Positions 18,021-26,462 of a DNA stretch of 64,000 nucleotides are shown here, piece after piece. The notes under the pieces are model-generated. The model worked only from the letters and a program-made list of their open reading frames with translations, searched no databases and was not told the DNA's origin. Within the stretch, counting starts at the first letter, position 1, and each line of letters begins with the position of its first letter. A program made the translations under genes and the position numbers. Source of the DNA: GCA-2737725 sp965229355 (lineage in GTDB: Bacteria > Pseudomonadota > Alphaproteobacteria > Rhodospirillales > Rhodospirillaceae); contig OZ245869.1 in assembly GCA_965229355.1 (NCBI GenBank), positions 1,922,001-1,986,000 of the forward strand, read 5' to 3'.

Positions 18021-18428
18021 GTGCAACTCAGCGACAGCACAAAGCAGTTTTTGCGCTTCGGCGTCGTCGGTGTTGGCGGGCTGATTGTCGATACAGCCGT
18101 GCTGTATACGGTCGTGTATGGTTTAGGCTTTGGATTGTATGCGGGCCGTGTAGTGTCGTATCTGGCGGCGGCCACATTCACCTGGGCGATGAACCGCCGC
18201 TTTACGTTCGTGCAGCCTGATCCCGCACCAGCTTTCATGCAGTGGCTGAAGTTTTTGGCAGCGAACGCGATTGGCGCTGTGGTGAATTACGCCACCTATG
18301 CAGCGATGATTACATGGTTGCCGCTCGCCAAGGACTATCCGGTCCTCGGCGTAGCAGCGGGTTCAATTATGGGCCTGACGTTTAACTTCACCGCCAGCAA
18401 GCGCTGGGTGTTTAAAACACCCAGCTAA
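18021..18428 (+). CDS. GtrA family lipid-linked sugar flippase
   Basis: This 135-residue protein has four membrane spans and the GtrA signatures: FLRFGVVGVGGLIVD at the N-terminus, FTWAMNRRFTF after span 2 and NFTASKRWVF at the end. GtrA proteins move undecaprenyl-phosphate sugars across the inner membrane. It uses a GTG start 3 bases after the stop of the GT2 gene and closes the three-gene operon. An intrinsic terminator is embedded in its last codons. Confidence 0.88.
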   Translation: MQLSDSTKQFLRFGVVGVGGLIVDTAVLYTVVYGLGFGLYAGRVVSYLAAATFTWAMNRRFTFVQPDPAPAFMQWLKFLAANAIGAVVNYATYAAMITWLPLAKDYPVLGVAAGSIMGLTFNFTASKRWVFKTPS

Positions 18429-18434
18429 TTTTTG
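18403..18434 (+). terminator. Intrinsic terminator overlapping the end of the gtrA-like gene
   Basis: GCTGGGTGT at 18403-18411 pairs with ACACCCAGC at 18417-18425; the centre is TTAAA. It is followed by TAATTTTTG. The stem is made of the last eight codons of the flippase gene and the T-tract straddles the TAA at 18426-18428. Confidence 0.8.
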
Positions 18435-18435
18435 T

Positions 18436-21400
18436 TTAGATAGCGTCTTGCGATGCAGCTGTGGCTGGCAGACGTGTCTCACGCGCGCGTGCGCTGGTTT
18501 CATCAGCGCGGTGATCGCTGGCTAACCAAGTATACACGGTCGGCAGCACGAACAACGTAAACAGCGTGCCAATCGCCATACCCGATACCACAACCAAACC
18601 CAGTGAGAAGCGGCTGGCTGCACCAGCGCCGCTAGCGAACAGCAGCGGCAGCAAGCCCGCTACCATGGCGGCGGTGGTCATCAAGATCGGACGCAAGCGC
18701 ACCCTTGCGGCGTGTTCAATGGCTTCGCGACGATCCACTTGGTCTTTGATCTGCATTTCTTTGGCGAACGACACCATCAAGATGCCGTGCTTGGTAATTA
18801 GACCAATCAGCGTCACCAACCCCACTTGCGTGTAAATGTTGATGGTGGAGACACCAAAGTACAGCGGCAGCAATGCACCAAAGATGGACATGGGCACACT
18901 GACCAGGATCACCAGCGGGTCACGCAAGCTTTCAAACTGCGCAGCTAGCACGAGGTAGATGATGATCAAGGCGAAACCGAAAGTGTACATCAGCTGATTG
19001 CCTTCCTCGACGTACTGGCGGCTTTCCGCCAGGAAGTCTGACGTAAACCCTTGAGGAAGTGTTTGCGCTTCCTTCTGCAAGAACTCCACAGCTTGCCCCA
19101 TGGACGTGCCTGGCATTGGGATGGCGCGGAAGATCGCCGAGTTCAACTGGTTGTAACGGTTCAAACCCGTCGGCTCGACATCGGTGTGGAAGCCCACAAC
19201 CGTCGACAGCGGAATCTGATCGCCTGAGGCTGTCTTCACGTAGAAGTCGCGCAAGCTGTCAGCGGTCAGGCGGGCTGAGCGCGGCACTTGCGGAATCACT
19301 TCGTAACTGCGGCCTTCAAGGCTGAACCGGTTGATGTAGTTTTCACCCACCAGCACGGCCAAGGTGTCACCGATGCTTTGCATCGAAATGCCAAGGTCGC
19401 TGGCTTTATTGCGATCGATGTCCAAACGAATGACGGGGCTGTCGAAGGCTAAGTCACTATCCACCACCATGAACAAGCCGCTTTTGCGCGCTTTGTCTTT
19501 CAGCTCTTCAGTGACGTTGTAGATGTTTTCGTAAGACCCAGCTGAGTTCAGCACAAACTGCACCGGCAAACCGCCGAACGGACCCGGCAGTGACGGCAGA
19601 GTGAAGGCAAAGCCCTTCACACCATCCAACGTATTCAATTTTTCTTGCAGTTCTGGCTGGATCTTCATGGCCGAGCGATCACGCTGGCTCCACGGCTTCA
19701 TGTCCATAGCGGCGATGCCGCTGCCCGCACCACCTTGCCCGAATAAAACGAAGCGCGAGCGTGTTTCCGGGAACGTCGCCAGCATTTCATCAAGCTTGCG
19801 ACCATAAGCCATTGTGTAGTCCAAGTTCGCATACTTCGGGGCCGCGATCTGGGCCAACACAGCCCCTTGGTCTTCAGCAGGCGCTAATTCTTGGCGCGTG
19901 TTCAAGAACAAGAACGCAACCAAGCCCAACACGATGACGCCGATCATGGCCGTGATCGGGCGATAATCTAAGCTGGTGGCGAGTTTACGCGCATACCAGG
20001 CTTCGAGTTTTTGGAACGTCTGGTCGATCTTCTTGGCAAAACCACCTTCGTTTGCATGCGGCTTCAGCAGTGCCGAGCACATCATGGGTGACAGCGTCAG
20101 AGCGATAATGCCCGAAATGATCACAGCGCCCGCCAGCGTGAAGGCAAACTCGCGGAACAATGCACCCGTCAGCCCCCCCAAGAAGCCAATTGGGGCATAA
20201 ACTGCAGCCAGCGTAATCGTCATGGCGATAACGGGGCCGACAATTTCGCGCGCACCAGTTAAGGCAGCTTGAATTGGCGTGTAGCCTTCTTCGATGTGAC
20301 GATAAACGTTTTCCACCACAACAATGGCGTCATCGACCACAAGGCCAATAGCCAACACCATCGCCAGTAGGGTCAGGAGGTTCAAGCTAAAGCCGAAAGC
20401 CAGCATGAACACCGCCACGCCGATAATCGACAGCGGAATAGTGACAATGGGGATCAACACCGAGCGGAAATTGCCCAGGAACAAAAAGATCACGACAACG
20501 ACGATCAGCATCGCTTCAACCAATGTCGCAACCACCTCGTCAATGGATGACTGAATAAAGTCAGCCACGTCATAGGGCACAGCGTATTTCAGTGTGGGCG
20601 GCAACGTGCGGTCTACTTCGGTCAGAATTTTATGAATGCCTTCCGATACTTTCAGCGGGTTGCCTGAAGGGGTAGGCGAGATACCAATCATCACCGCGTT
20701 TTCACCACTCACCATGGCGGCGGTGCTGCTGTTTTGCGGGCCCAAATCAACGGTCGCAATATCGCGCATACGAACCAGGGCGCCACCATCGGACTTCACC
20801 ACCAAATCACGGAACTGCTCCACGTCTGTTAGTGCGGTGTTGGCGGTCACGTTGGTGACAACAAAGTAGCCTTTGGCTTGGCCTGGGGCAGATTGGTAGT
20901 TGTTTGCGCGAATGGCCGCAGCAACTTGATCTGCGGTTACGCTGCGTGCGGCCATGCGGTCTGGGTCTAGCCACAAACGCATCGCGTAAATCTGACCGCC
21001 GATGATATCAACCGATGCGACGCCCTCAACGGTGGACAGTAGCGGTTTCACCACGCGGGTGATGTAGTCGGAAATGGCTGCACTCGGCATACTGGGGCTC
21101 GAAAACGCCATATATAAAGCCTGCACGCTTTGGCCGACTGATTTTGTGATAATCGGGTCGTTCGATTCACGCGGCAGTTGCCCTTTCACTTGCTGCACCT
21201 TCGACATCACTTCGGCCATGGCGTCGCCAGGGTCGGCGTTGAGCTTCATGTATGCTGTGATGGTCGATGAGCTTTGGCTGGAGGACGATGTCATGTAATC
21301 CACGCCATCTACCGCTGCGACGGCCTGCTCAATGGGCGTTGTGATGAAGCCCTGCATGAGTTCAGCGGGCGCGCCAGGATACGCCGTTGAAACGGTGATG

Positions 21401-21531
21401 ACTGTGTTGGTCAATTCAGGGAATTGCCGCAGCGGCAAGTCAAACACAGCGCGCAAGCCGATCAGCAAGATCAGCATGCTGACGACAACGGACAAAATAG
21501 GGCGGCGGATAAACAGATCAGTGAAGTTCAT
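18436..21531 (-). CDS. RND-type multidrug efflux transporter, inner-membrane subunit
   Basis: This 1031-residue protein has the length and layout of AcrB/MexB-type HAE1 pumps. The N-terminus FIRRPILSVVVSMLI is the first span; GLVVDDAIVVVENVYRH is the proton-relay span with the paired Asp (VVDDA); and the C-terminal spans include GLITKHGILMV. Two large periplasmic porter regions lie between. It should exchange protons for drug export together with the adaptor encoded just upstream (21639-22853). No outer-membrane channel gene is in the window, so a TolC-type partner must lie elsewhere. The start is placed at the ATG at 21531, with GAGAA upstream; an upstream in-frame start would add four residues. 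Confidence 0.93.
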   Translation of the reverse strand: MNFTDLFIRRPILSVVVSMLILLIGLRAVFDLPLRQFPELTNTVITVSTAYPGAPAELMQGFITTPIEQAVAAVDGVDYMTSSSSQSSSTITAYMKLNADPGDAMAEVMSKVQQVKGQLPRESNDPIITKSVGQSVQALYMAFSSPSMPSAAISDYITRVVKPLLSTVEGVASVDIIGGQIYAMRLWLDPDRMAARSVTADQVAAAIRANNYQSAPGQAKGYFVVTNVTANTALTDVEQFRDLVVKSDGGALVRMRDIATVDLGPQNSSTAAMVSGENAVMIGISPTPSGNPLKVSEGIHKILTEVDRTLPPTLKYAVPYDVADFIQSSIDEVVATLVEAMLIVVVVIFLFLGNFRSVLIPIVTIPLSIIGVAVFMLAFGFSLNLLTLLAMVLAIGLVVDDAIVVVENVYRHIEEGYTPIQAALTGAREIVGPVIAMTITLAAVYAPIGFLGGLTGALFREFAFTLAGAVIISGIIALTLSPMMCSALLKPHANEGGFAKKIDQTFQKLEAWYARKLATSLDYRPITAMIGVIVLGLVAFLFLNTRQELAPAEDQGAVLAQIAAPKYANLDYTMAYGRKLDEMLATFPETRSRFVLFGQGGAGSGIAAMDMKPWSQRDRSAMKIQPELQEKLNTLDGVKGFAFTLPSLPGPFGGLPVQFVLNSAGSYENIYNVTEELKDKARKSGLFMVVDSDLAFDSPVIRLDIDRNKASDLGISMQSIGDTLAVLVGENYINRFSLEGRSYEVIPQVPRSARLTADSLRDFYVKTASGDQIPLSTVVGFHTDVEPTGLNRYNQLNSAIFRAIPMPGTSMGQAVEFLQKEAQTLPQGFTSDFLAESRQYVEEGNQLMYTFGFALIIIYLVLAAQFESLRDPLVILVSVPMSIFGALLPLYFGVSTINIYTQVGLVTLIGLITKHGILMVSFAKEMQIKDQVDRREAIEHAARVRLRPILMTTAAMVAGLLPLLFASGAGAASRFSLGLVVVSGMAIGTLFTLFVLPTVYTWLASDHRADETSARARETRLPATAASQDAI

Positions 21532-21638
21532 GGCGGTTCTCAAATGTTGGAAGCAGCAGGCGGCATAGGCTGCCGCCCACTCTTCAGCGTCTTGTCGTGT
21601 AACGTACTAACTTCAGCTCGAGACTCTTTCGTCGCGGT

Positions 21639-22853
21639 CTAGTCACGCGGCGGTTCGGCCGGTTTCACCAGAGTTGGCTTGTCGTTCAAGGCCAAGTGCG
21701 CGCCGTCAAACAGTTTGCTCAACCCCGTGGTGACGATACGGTCGTTTGCCTTCAAACCTGACTCCACAACAATGCGGCCATCAACTGTATCGCCAACGGT
21801 TACAGTGGTGCGCTTGGCTGTCAGAACCGGTTGGCCTTTTGCATCTTTGCCGCCGTCTTGAATGACGTACACCGAGTTGCCGTACAGCGAGTAATCCAAA
21901 GCTGTCTCGGGGATGGTCAGCTTGCCCAGTGCAGCAGGCAGTTCGACTTTCAAGTTAGCGAACATGCCCGGCATTAACAGGCCCTCTTTATTATCAGCCA
22001 CAGCTTGCATGCGGATGGTGCGGGTCGATGTATTCACTTGCGGATCAATCACGGCCAGGATGGCTGTGAATGTACGCCCTGGGTACGCATCAACCGTGAA
22101 GTCGATGTTCTGTCCTTGGCTCAGCACAGGGCGTGCTTGTTCCGGCAGCGTGAATTCGATGTACAAGCTATCCATGTCTGTCAGCATCACCATGGCTTTG
22201 CCAGGCTCTAGATAATGGCCAACTTCCGATTGGCGCACACCCAACACACCATCGAAGGGCGCGCGTAAAATCTTTTTGGCGATCACGGCTTCAGCGTGGG
22301 CAATAGCCGCCGTTGCTGCGTCGTATTCGCTTTTCTTTTGATCGTATGTGGCTTGCGAAATGCTGCCTTTGCCAACCAATTCTTCGCTACGTTTCAAGGA
22401 GACAGCGGCTAGCTTTTGTTGCGCGCGTGCGCTTGCCAGATCTGCTTGCTCGGCGGAATCGTTCAGCTTCGCAATCACCTCGCCTTTTTTCACTTTGCCG
22501 CCCGGAATGAACGAGATGCTTGTGACTTGGCCCGACACTTCAGGCGCAATGGTGACTTGGTGAATGGCCGACACCGAACCAATTGTTCCCAATTTTTGCG
22601 GCACGTCTGACGTTGTGACGGTTTCAAAGTTCACGCTGACTGGCGGTGGAGCGTTGTTAGCCAGGAACGATTTGATCATCGAATTTCGGAAGATGTTGAA
22701 CCCAACCAGCAGGCCCACCACGATCAACAAAATCACACCGGAAATAACGATGGCTTTGCGCATACGCTGCGGCGATACACGCCCACCGGCCAAATCGGTG
22801 AAAGCAGCTTCAACTTTCGACAAAGCAGAAGGGGAACGTTCTTGGTAGTTCAT
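21639..22853 (-). CDS. RND efflux periplasmic adaptor (membrane fusion protein)
   Basis: The 404-residue protein has an N-terminal anchor span near residues 34-52, then a lipoyl-type hairpin (VSGQVTSISFIPGGKVKKGEVIAKL), a coiled-coil section rich in Ala/Glu/Lys, the second lipoyl half (RAPFDGVLGVRQSEVGHYLEPGKAM) and beta-barrel domains. This is the HlyD/AcrA layout. It links the pump at 18436-21531 to an outer-membrane channel. The ATG has AGGACAG just upstream. The gap of 107 bases to the pump gene is compatible with one operon controlled by the TetR gene upstream. Confidence 0.92.
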   Translation of the reverse strand: MNYQERSPSALSKVEAAFTDLAGGRVSPQRMRKAIVISGVILLIVVGLLVGFNIFRNSMIKSFLANNAPPPVSVNFETVTTSDVPQKLGTIGSVSAIHQVTIAPEVSGQVTSISFIPGGKVKKGEVIAKLNDSAEQADLASARAQQKLAAVSLKRSEELVGKGSISQATYDQKKSEYDAATAAIAHAEAVIAKKILRAPFDGVLGVRQSEVGHYLEPGKAMVMLTDMDSLYIEFTLPEQARPVLSQGQNIDFTVDAYPGRTFTAILAVIDPQVNTSTRTIRMQAVADNKEGLLMPGMFANLKVELPAALGKLTIPETALDYSLYGNSVYVIQDGGKDAKGQPVLTAKRTTVTVGDTVDGRIVVESGLKANDRIVTTGLSKLFDGAHLALNDKPTLVKPAEPPRD

Positions 22854-22938
22854 GGTCTGTCCTATTAGTCAGCAGTCTTAAGCGATCAACATCAAAGCAG
22901 TGCCCCAATTAGGCGGCACTCAACTCAGCAACTTCAAA

Positions 22939-23724
22939 CTAAGCAACTTGAGCCGTGGACTTCAGTTGATCGCGCAACATTGAGTTCTCAGATTGTGGGC
23001 ATTCAGATTTCGGGCACTCAGATTTCAAATCAGCTTTTAAATCGGCTGTATCATCAATCGGGTCGGTGACGATGTTGGCGGGATCATACGCGCGGGCAAT
23101 CGCCTCACCTTTGACCCCCATACCGCGCAAAATGAAGCGCGTGGCATCGGCAATCCATTCATCAACTGATGTGATCCCGTCGGGTTGCAGGTTGTGCAGC
23201 GTGGCCGCACCCAACATGATCTGCAGCAAGCCCATCAACCAAAACGAACGCGCGACAGGTAAGTTGCCGTCGACATCGCCCTTTTCACGGGCGGCTTGTA
23301 ATGACCGTTCAACCTGCGGCGCAAGCGCATCAGCAAAGGCTTTCATGGCCAAACGCAAGAACTCGCCGTCTTCCACCAGGCTTTGCATGAAGAGGCGCTG
23401 GCGGCTTTGTTCGGCGGAACTGCGTGCATCAATGGTCGCGAAGTAAAACACCAAGTGGTGAATGGTCTCGGCCAATGTCTCAGTTGAAGGCGGCAGATCT
23501 TCCAGTTCGGTAAAGCGCGACGGTTCATCGCGGCAGTAATCAATAATGGCGTCATACAGCGCGGTCTTGTTTGCGAAGTACTTAAAGAGAAGCCCTTCCG
23601 AAACCTGAGCGGCTTCAGCGATCTCTTTGGTCGTCGTCCCACTGAAGCCTTTGCGCGCGAAAAGCGGCATGGCGGCTTCAACGATAAGTTGGCGACGTTC
23701 GTTCGGTGCAAGTCGAGTGCGCAT
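22939..23724 (-). CDS. TetR/AcrR family repressor of the adjacent RND pump
   Basis: The N-terminal helix-turn-helix reads ARKGFSGTTTKEIAEAAQVSEGLLFKYF, cited here only by its core TTKEIAEAAQVSEG, and is typical of TetR regulators. A helical ligand-binding domain follows. The C-terminal 45 residues are an unusual tail with repeated Lys-Ser-Glu-Cys-Pro units. I put the start at the ATG at 23724. A TTG at 23760 is also in frame, but it would run through the palindromic operator at 23735-23754; neither start has a clear ribosome binding site. The gene lies 85 bases before the adaptor gene on the same strand, so it probably represses the pump and itself. Confidence 0.82.
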   Translation of the reverse strand: MRTRLAPNERRQLIVEAAMPLFARKGFSGTTTKEIAEAAQVSEGLLFKYFANKTALYDAIIDYCRDEPSRFTELEDLPPSTETLAETIHHLVFYFATIDARSSAEQSRQRLFMQSLVEDGEFLRLAMKAFADALAPQVERSLQAAREKGDVDGNLPVARSFWLMGLLQIMLGAATLHNLQPDGITSVDEWIADATRFILRGMGVKGEAIARAYDPANIVTDPIDDTADLKADLKSECPKSECPQSENSMLRDQLKSTAQVA

Positions 23725-23734
23725 AGCCGGGGTG

Positions 23735-23754
23735 GTAAGTGTGTACTCACTAAC
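23735..23754. promoter_or_regulatory. Palindromic operator at the tetR start
   Basis: GTAAGTG at 23735-23741 and CACTAAC at 23748-23754 form an inverted repeat with one mismatch around TGTACT, of the size TetR/AcrR dimers bind. On the minus strand TTGACA at 23760-23755 adjoins it and could be a -35 element, but the matching -10 (TACCAC) is poor. The site directly upstream of a TetR gene argues for autoregulation. Confidence 0.6.
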
Positions 23755-23780
23755 TGTCAAGTGACAAGCCTGATGCGGCG

Positions 23781-23793
23781 GTATGCAGAAATA
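23781..23793 (+). repeat. Direct repeat GTATGCAGAAATA, copy 1
   Basis: The 13-base sequence GTATGCAGAAATA occurs here and again at 23920-23932, 139 bases apart in the same orientation. An exact 13-base repeat within 150 bases is unlikely by chance. It may be a regulator site or the remnant of a small insertion. Confidence 0.5.
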
Positions 23794-23919
23794 GAATGGC
23801 TGAATTTAGGCTATATTACAGAGGCTTAGCCTCTAAAAGGTATAGTCTCATTTCATTTGAAAATGTTGAGAAAATTCAAAGTCTTACGCTGCACTGCAAC
23901 ATGCACGCTTTCTTAGCCT

Positions 23920-23932
23920 GTATGCAGAAATA
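23920..23932 (+). repeat. Direct repeat GTATGCAGAAATA, copy 2
   Basis: This is an exact copy of the 13 bases at 23781-23793. It is preceded by TTAGCCT, and a TTAGCCTC also occurs in the inverted repeat at 23820-23834, so a slightly larger motif may be shared. Confidence 0.5.
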
Positions 23933-24111
23933 CAAGACTGTTCGATTTCTCTTGAAAGGCTTGAGCGAATCAACAGCGCCTCCAAACTTTGCCTTCAAGA
24001 TGAGCAATGACCGATCCGATTCGTGGTCACGATCTGAATCAGCGTCGCATCGCTGGTTGTGTGGCATTCGCGCTTCACGTATCAGGCGGCACATTCAAAG
24101 GGGAGCGACCG

Positions 24112-24942
24112 ATGAGCAATTTGAATCCGCAAGATGTTGAAGCTTGGCGCACGTGGATCGGCAAATCGGAATCGCGCACCGAAATTTTAGAAACTGAAAG
24201 TCTGCGCCGTTTTGCGGCCGCCATTGGCGAAGACTTGGATGTTGAAAAGACCCAGCCCTCATTAGCCCACTGGGCGTTTTTCCTGCCCGTCGTGTCGCCC
24301 GATCAGATTGGCCCAGATGGTCACCCGAAACGTGGTGGTTTCTTGCCCGCGATTACATTGCCGCGCCGCATGTTTGCCTCCTCGCACATGCGCTTTGGTG
24401 AGGCGTTGAAGCTCGGCAGACTTGCTACGCGCACATCTGTCATCGCCGATGTAAAGCATAAGCCCGGCAAATCGGGTGACTTGGTGTTGGTGGATGTGGA
24501 AAACACCATTATGCAAGATGGCAACACTTGCGTGGTTGAACGCCAAACCATCGTGTACCGCGATGAAGGTGGGCGCACGCCAGCTGTTGTTGCCGTGGAC
24601 CAAACAAAAGGTGCGGCAGATGTCATCTGGCAACCCGGCCCGGTTGATTTGTTCCGCTTCTCGGCTGTCACCTTCAACAGCCACCGCATTCACTACGACC
24701 ACGCCTACACCACCGATGTGGAAGGCTACCCAGGCTTGGTCGTGCATGGCCCGTTTACGGCCTCGAAGCTTTACGGCTATGCCGCAAAATCGGCGGGCCC
24801 CTTAAAAACCTACGCCTTCCGTGCGACCGCCCCCTTGTTTGTGGGCCAGCCGGTGCGCCTCACGGCAGGTGAGGCCGCAGGCGAAGTGCGTGCCGTTCGC
24901 TGCGACGGCACGACATCCATGTCGGCGACTGCCGGACGTTAA
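24112..24942 (+). CDS. MaoC/HTD2-type hotdog dehydratase (mesaconyl- or hydroxyacyl-thioester hydratase-like)
   Basis: The 276-residue protein is a double-hotdog enzyme. The N-terminal half (SLRRFAAAIGED, then HWAFFLPV and GGFLPAITLPRRMFASS) matches the FAS1-like dehydratase domain found in mesaconyl-C4-CoA hydratases and mitochondrial HTD2. The C-terminal hotdog contains FNSHRIHYDHAYTTDVEGYPGLVVHGP, with the HRIHYD and VVHGP active-site elements. It would add or remove water at a CoA or ACP thioester. The start at 24112 has GGGGAGCG upstream; the frame could extend 35 codons further but without family resemblance. It stands alone between tetR and a cytochrome gene. Confidence 0.8.
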   Translation: MSNLNPQDVEAWRTWIGKSESRTEILETESLRRFAAAIGEDLDVEKTQPSLAHWAFFLPVVSPDQIGPDGHPKRGGFLPAITLPRRMFASSHMRFGEALKLGRLATRTSVIADVKHKPGKSGDLVLVDVENTIMQDGNTCVVERQTIVYRDEGGRTPAVVAVDQTKGAADVIWQPGPVDLFRFSAVTFNSHRIHYDHAYTTDVEGYPGLVVHGPFTASKLYGYAAKSAGPLKTYAFRATAPLFVGQPVRLTAGEAAGEVRAVRCDGTTSMSATAGR

Positions 24943-25118
24943 GGGGCGCCAAACTCAAAAAGATATAAGTGAGTGCTCGAAAGTCGCGCATCACGTTAAA
25001 AGTCAATTGATTTCGGCCCTTAAGCCCTCTCAAATGACACCGCAGTCAAACAGCCTTGGTCTTTGATCAAAGGTTGCGCATAAAGTGCGTGTTGCAGTTC
25101 TGAGGAGGGGAAGTCGCC

Positions 25119-26459
25119 ATGGCGAAATCATCATTATTGGCGTTGTTGTTTGCTGGTGTTTTGACAGTCGGCACAGTGCAGGTGCAAGACGTGCAGGCAC
25201 AAGATGCCCCATCACCTGCGGCACCCACACAAACTGACCCGCTTTTAGCCAAAGGCGAGTACATTGCCCGTGCCTCGAACTGTGTGGCCTGCCATTCGGT
25301 GCACGATGCGCCAGCCTTCACCGGTGGCTTAAAGATGATGACCCCGCTGGGTGCCATCTATGCCACCAACATCACGCCTGATCCTGAAACAGGTATCGGC
25401 ACTTATACGCTCGCGGACTTTGATAAAGCCGTGCGTCATGGCCAAGCCAAAGACGGCCATCGTTTGTATCCCGCGATGCCGTATCCCTCGTACGCCAAGA
25501 TGACGGATGAAGATATCGCCGCACTCTATGCCTACTTCATGAAAGTCGTGAAGCCGGTGAAAGTGGCCAACAAGCCATCAGAAATTCCGCCGGTGTTGAA
25601 CTGGCGTTGGCCGTTGATGTTCTGGAACGTCGTGTTCGCAGACTTTGATGTCTATAAGCCGAAAGCTGACAAAGATGCTGCCTGGAACCGTGGCGCATAT
25701 TTGGTGCAAGGCCCTGGCCACTGCGGTGCGTGCCATACGCCGCGCAACATTGCCTTCGCTGAAAAAGGCTACGACGAAACAGATTCAGACTTCTTAGCTG
25801 GCGCGATGCTGGACCATTGGACCGCTGTGAACCTCACACAAGATGTGAACTCAGGTCTGGGCCGCTGGTCGCATGCGGATATCGTGAAGTCACTCAAAAC
25901 CGGCCAGACGCAATTTGGCTCGGCCTTCGGCACGATGGTTGAGGTGATCAACAACTCAACACAGTACCTGACGGACGAAGATGTGGCGGCTGTGGCGACC
26001 TACTTGAAGTCACTCGCCCCGGTGAAAGAAAAGGGTGCGACGCCGTGGACGTATGCCAACGACACGACCGAACAACTGCGCAAGCGTGACTTAAGTGCAG
26101 TTGGTGCAAAGGAATTCATTCAACGTTGCGAAGCTTGCCACGTCGATGATGGTAAAGGCCAAGCTGAATTCCTGCCGCCGATTGCGGGTAACCAAGCGCT
26201 GCTCGATAAAGATCCGTCGTCCGCCATCAATGTGGTGCTGAACGGTTCGATGCGCTTAGTGGTGGATGGCATGCCTGATGGCTACCGCATGCCGCCGTTC
26301 CGCGCGCTGATGAACGATCAGCAAGTGGCCAACGTGGTCACCTTCATCCGCAACAGCTGGGGCAATAAAGCGCCGCCAGTGACGGCCAAAGAAGTGAAAG
26401 AAGTGCGCGATGCCACTGACTTCGCGACTGATAAAGTTATCGTCCTTCGAATGAAGTAA
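25119..26459 (+). CDS. Exported triheme cytochrome c, alcohol/gluconate dehydrogenase cytochrome-subunit type
   Basis: The 446-residue protein has a signal peptide (about residues 1-28) and three CxxCH haem sites: CVACH at 55-59, CGACH at 202-206 and CEACH at 337-341. Spacing and length match the cytochrome subunits of membrane-bound PQQ or FAD alcohol and sugar-acid dehydrogenases, which pass electrons to ubiquinone. The usual large dehydrogenase subunit is not in the neighbourhood, so its electron donor is unclear. GAGGAGGGG lies upstream of the ATG. The gene ends 3 bases from the stop of the convergent molybdoenzyme gene, without a visible terminator. Confidence 0.88.
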   Translation: MAKSSLLALLFAGVLTVGTVQVQDVQAQDAPSPAAPTQTDPLLAKGEYIARASNCVACHSVHDAPAFTGGLKMMTPLGAIYATNITPDPETGIGTYTLADFDKAVRHGQAKDGHRLYPAMPYPSYAKMTDEDIAALYAYFMKVVKPVKVANKPSEIPPVLNWRWPLMFWNVVFADFDVYKPKADKDAAWNRGAYLVQGPGHCGACHTPRNIAFAEKGYDETDSDFLAGAMLDHWTAVNLTQDVNSGLGRWSHADIVKSLKTGQTQFGSAFGTMVEVINNSTQYLTDEDVAAVATYLKSLAPVKEKGATPWTYANDTTEQLRKRDLSAVGAKEFIQRCEACHVDDGKGQAEFLPPIAGNQALLDKDPSSAINVVLNGSMRLVVDGMPDGYRMPPFRALMNDQQVANVVTFIRNSWGNKAPPVTAKEVKEVRDATDFATDKVIVLRMK

Positions 26460-26462
26460 AAG

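Larger units (their letters stand above)
23755..24111. other. AT-richer intergenic region (357 bp) with direct and inverted repeats
   Basis: This region separates the leftward tetR from the rightward hotdog dehydratase. It contains AGAGGCTTAGCCTCT at 23820-23834, a near-perfect inverted repeat, and two copies of GTATGCAGAAATA. An open frame of 114 codons from 23796 has no family features and runs out of frame into the next gene, so I do not call it. Promoters for the dehydratase are expected here, but I could not pick a convincing pair. Confidence 0.4.

Noticed and set aside
23796..24140. 114-codon open frame before the dehydratase
   Set aside because: It ends out of frame inside the dehydratase, has no motif and no ribosome binding site.
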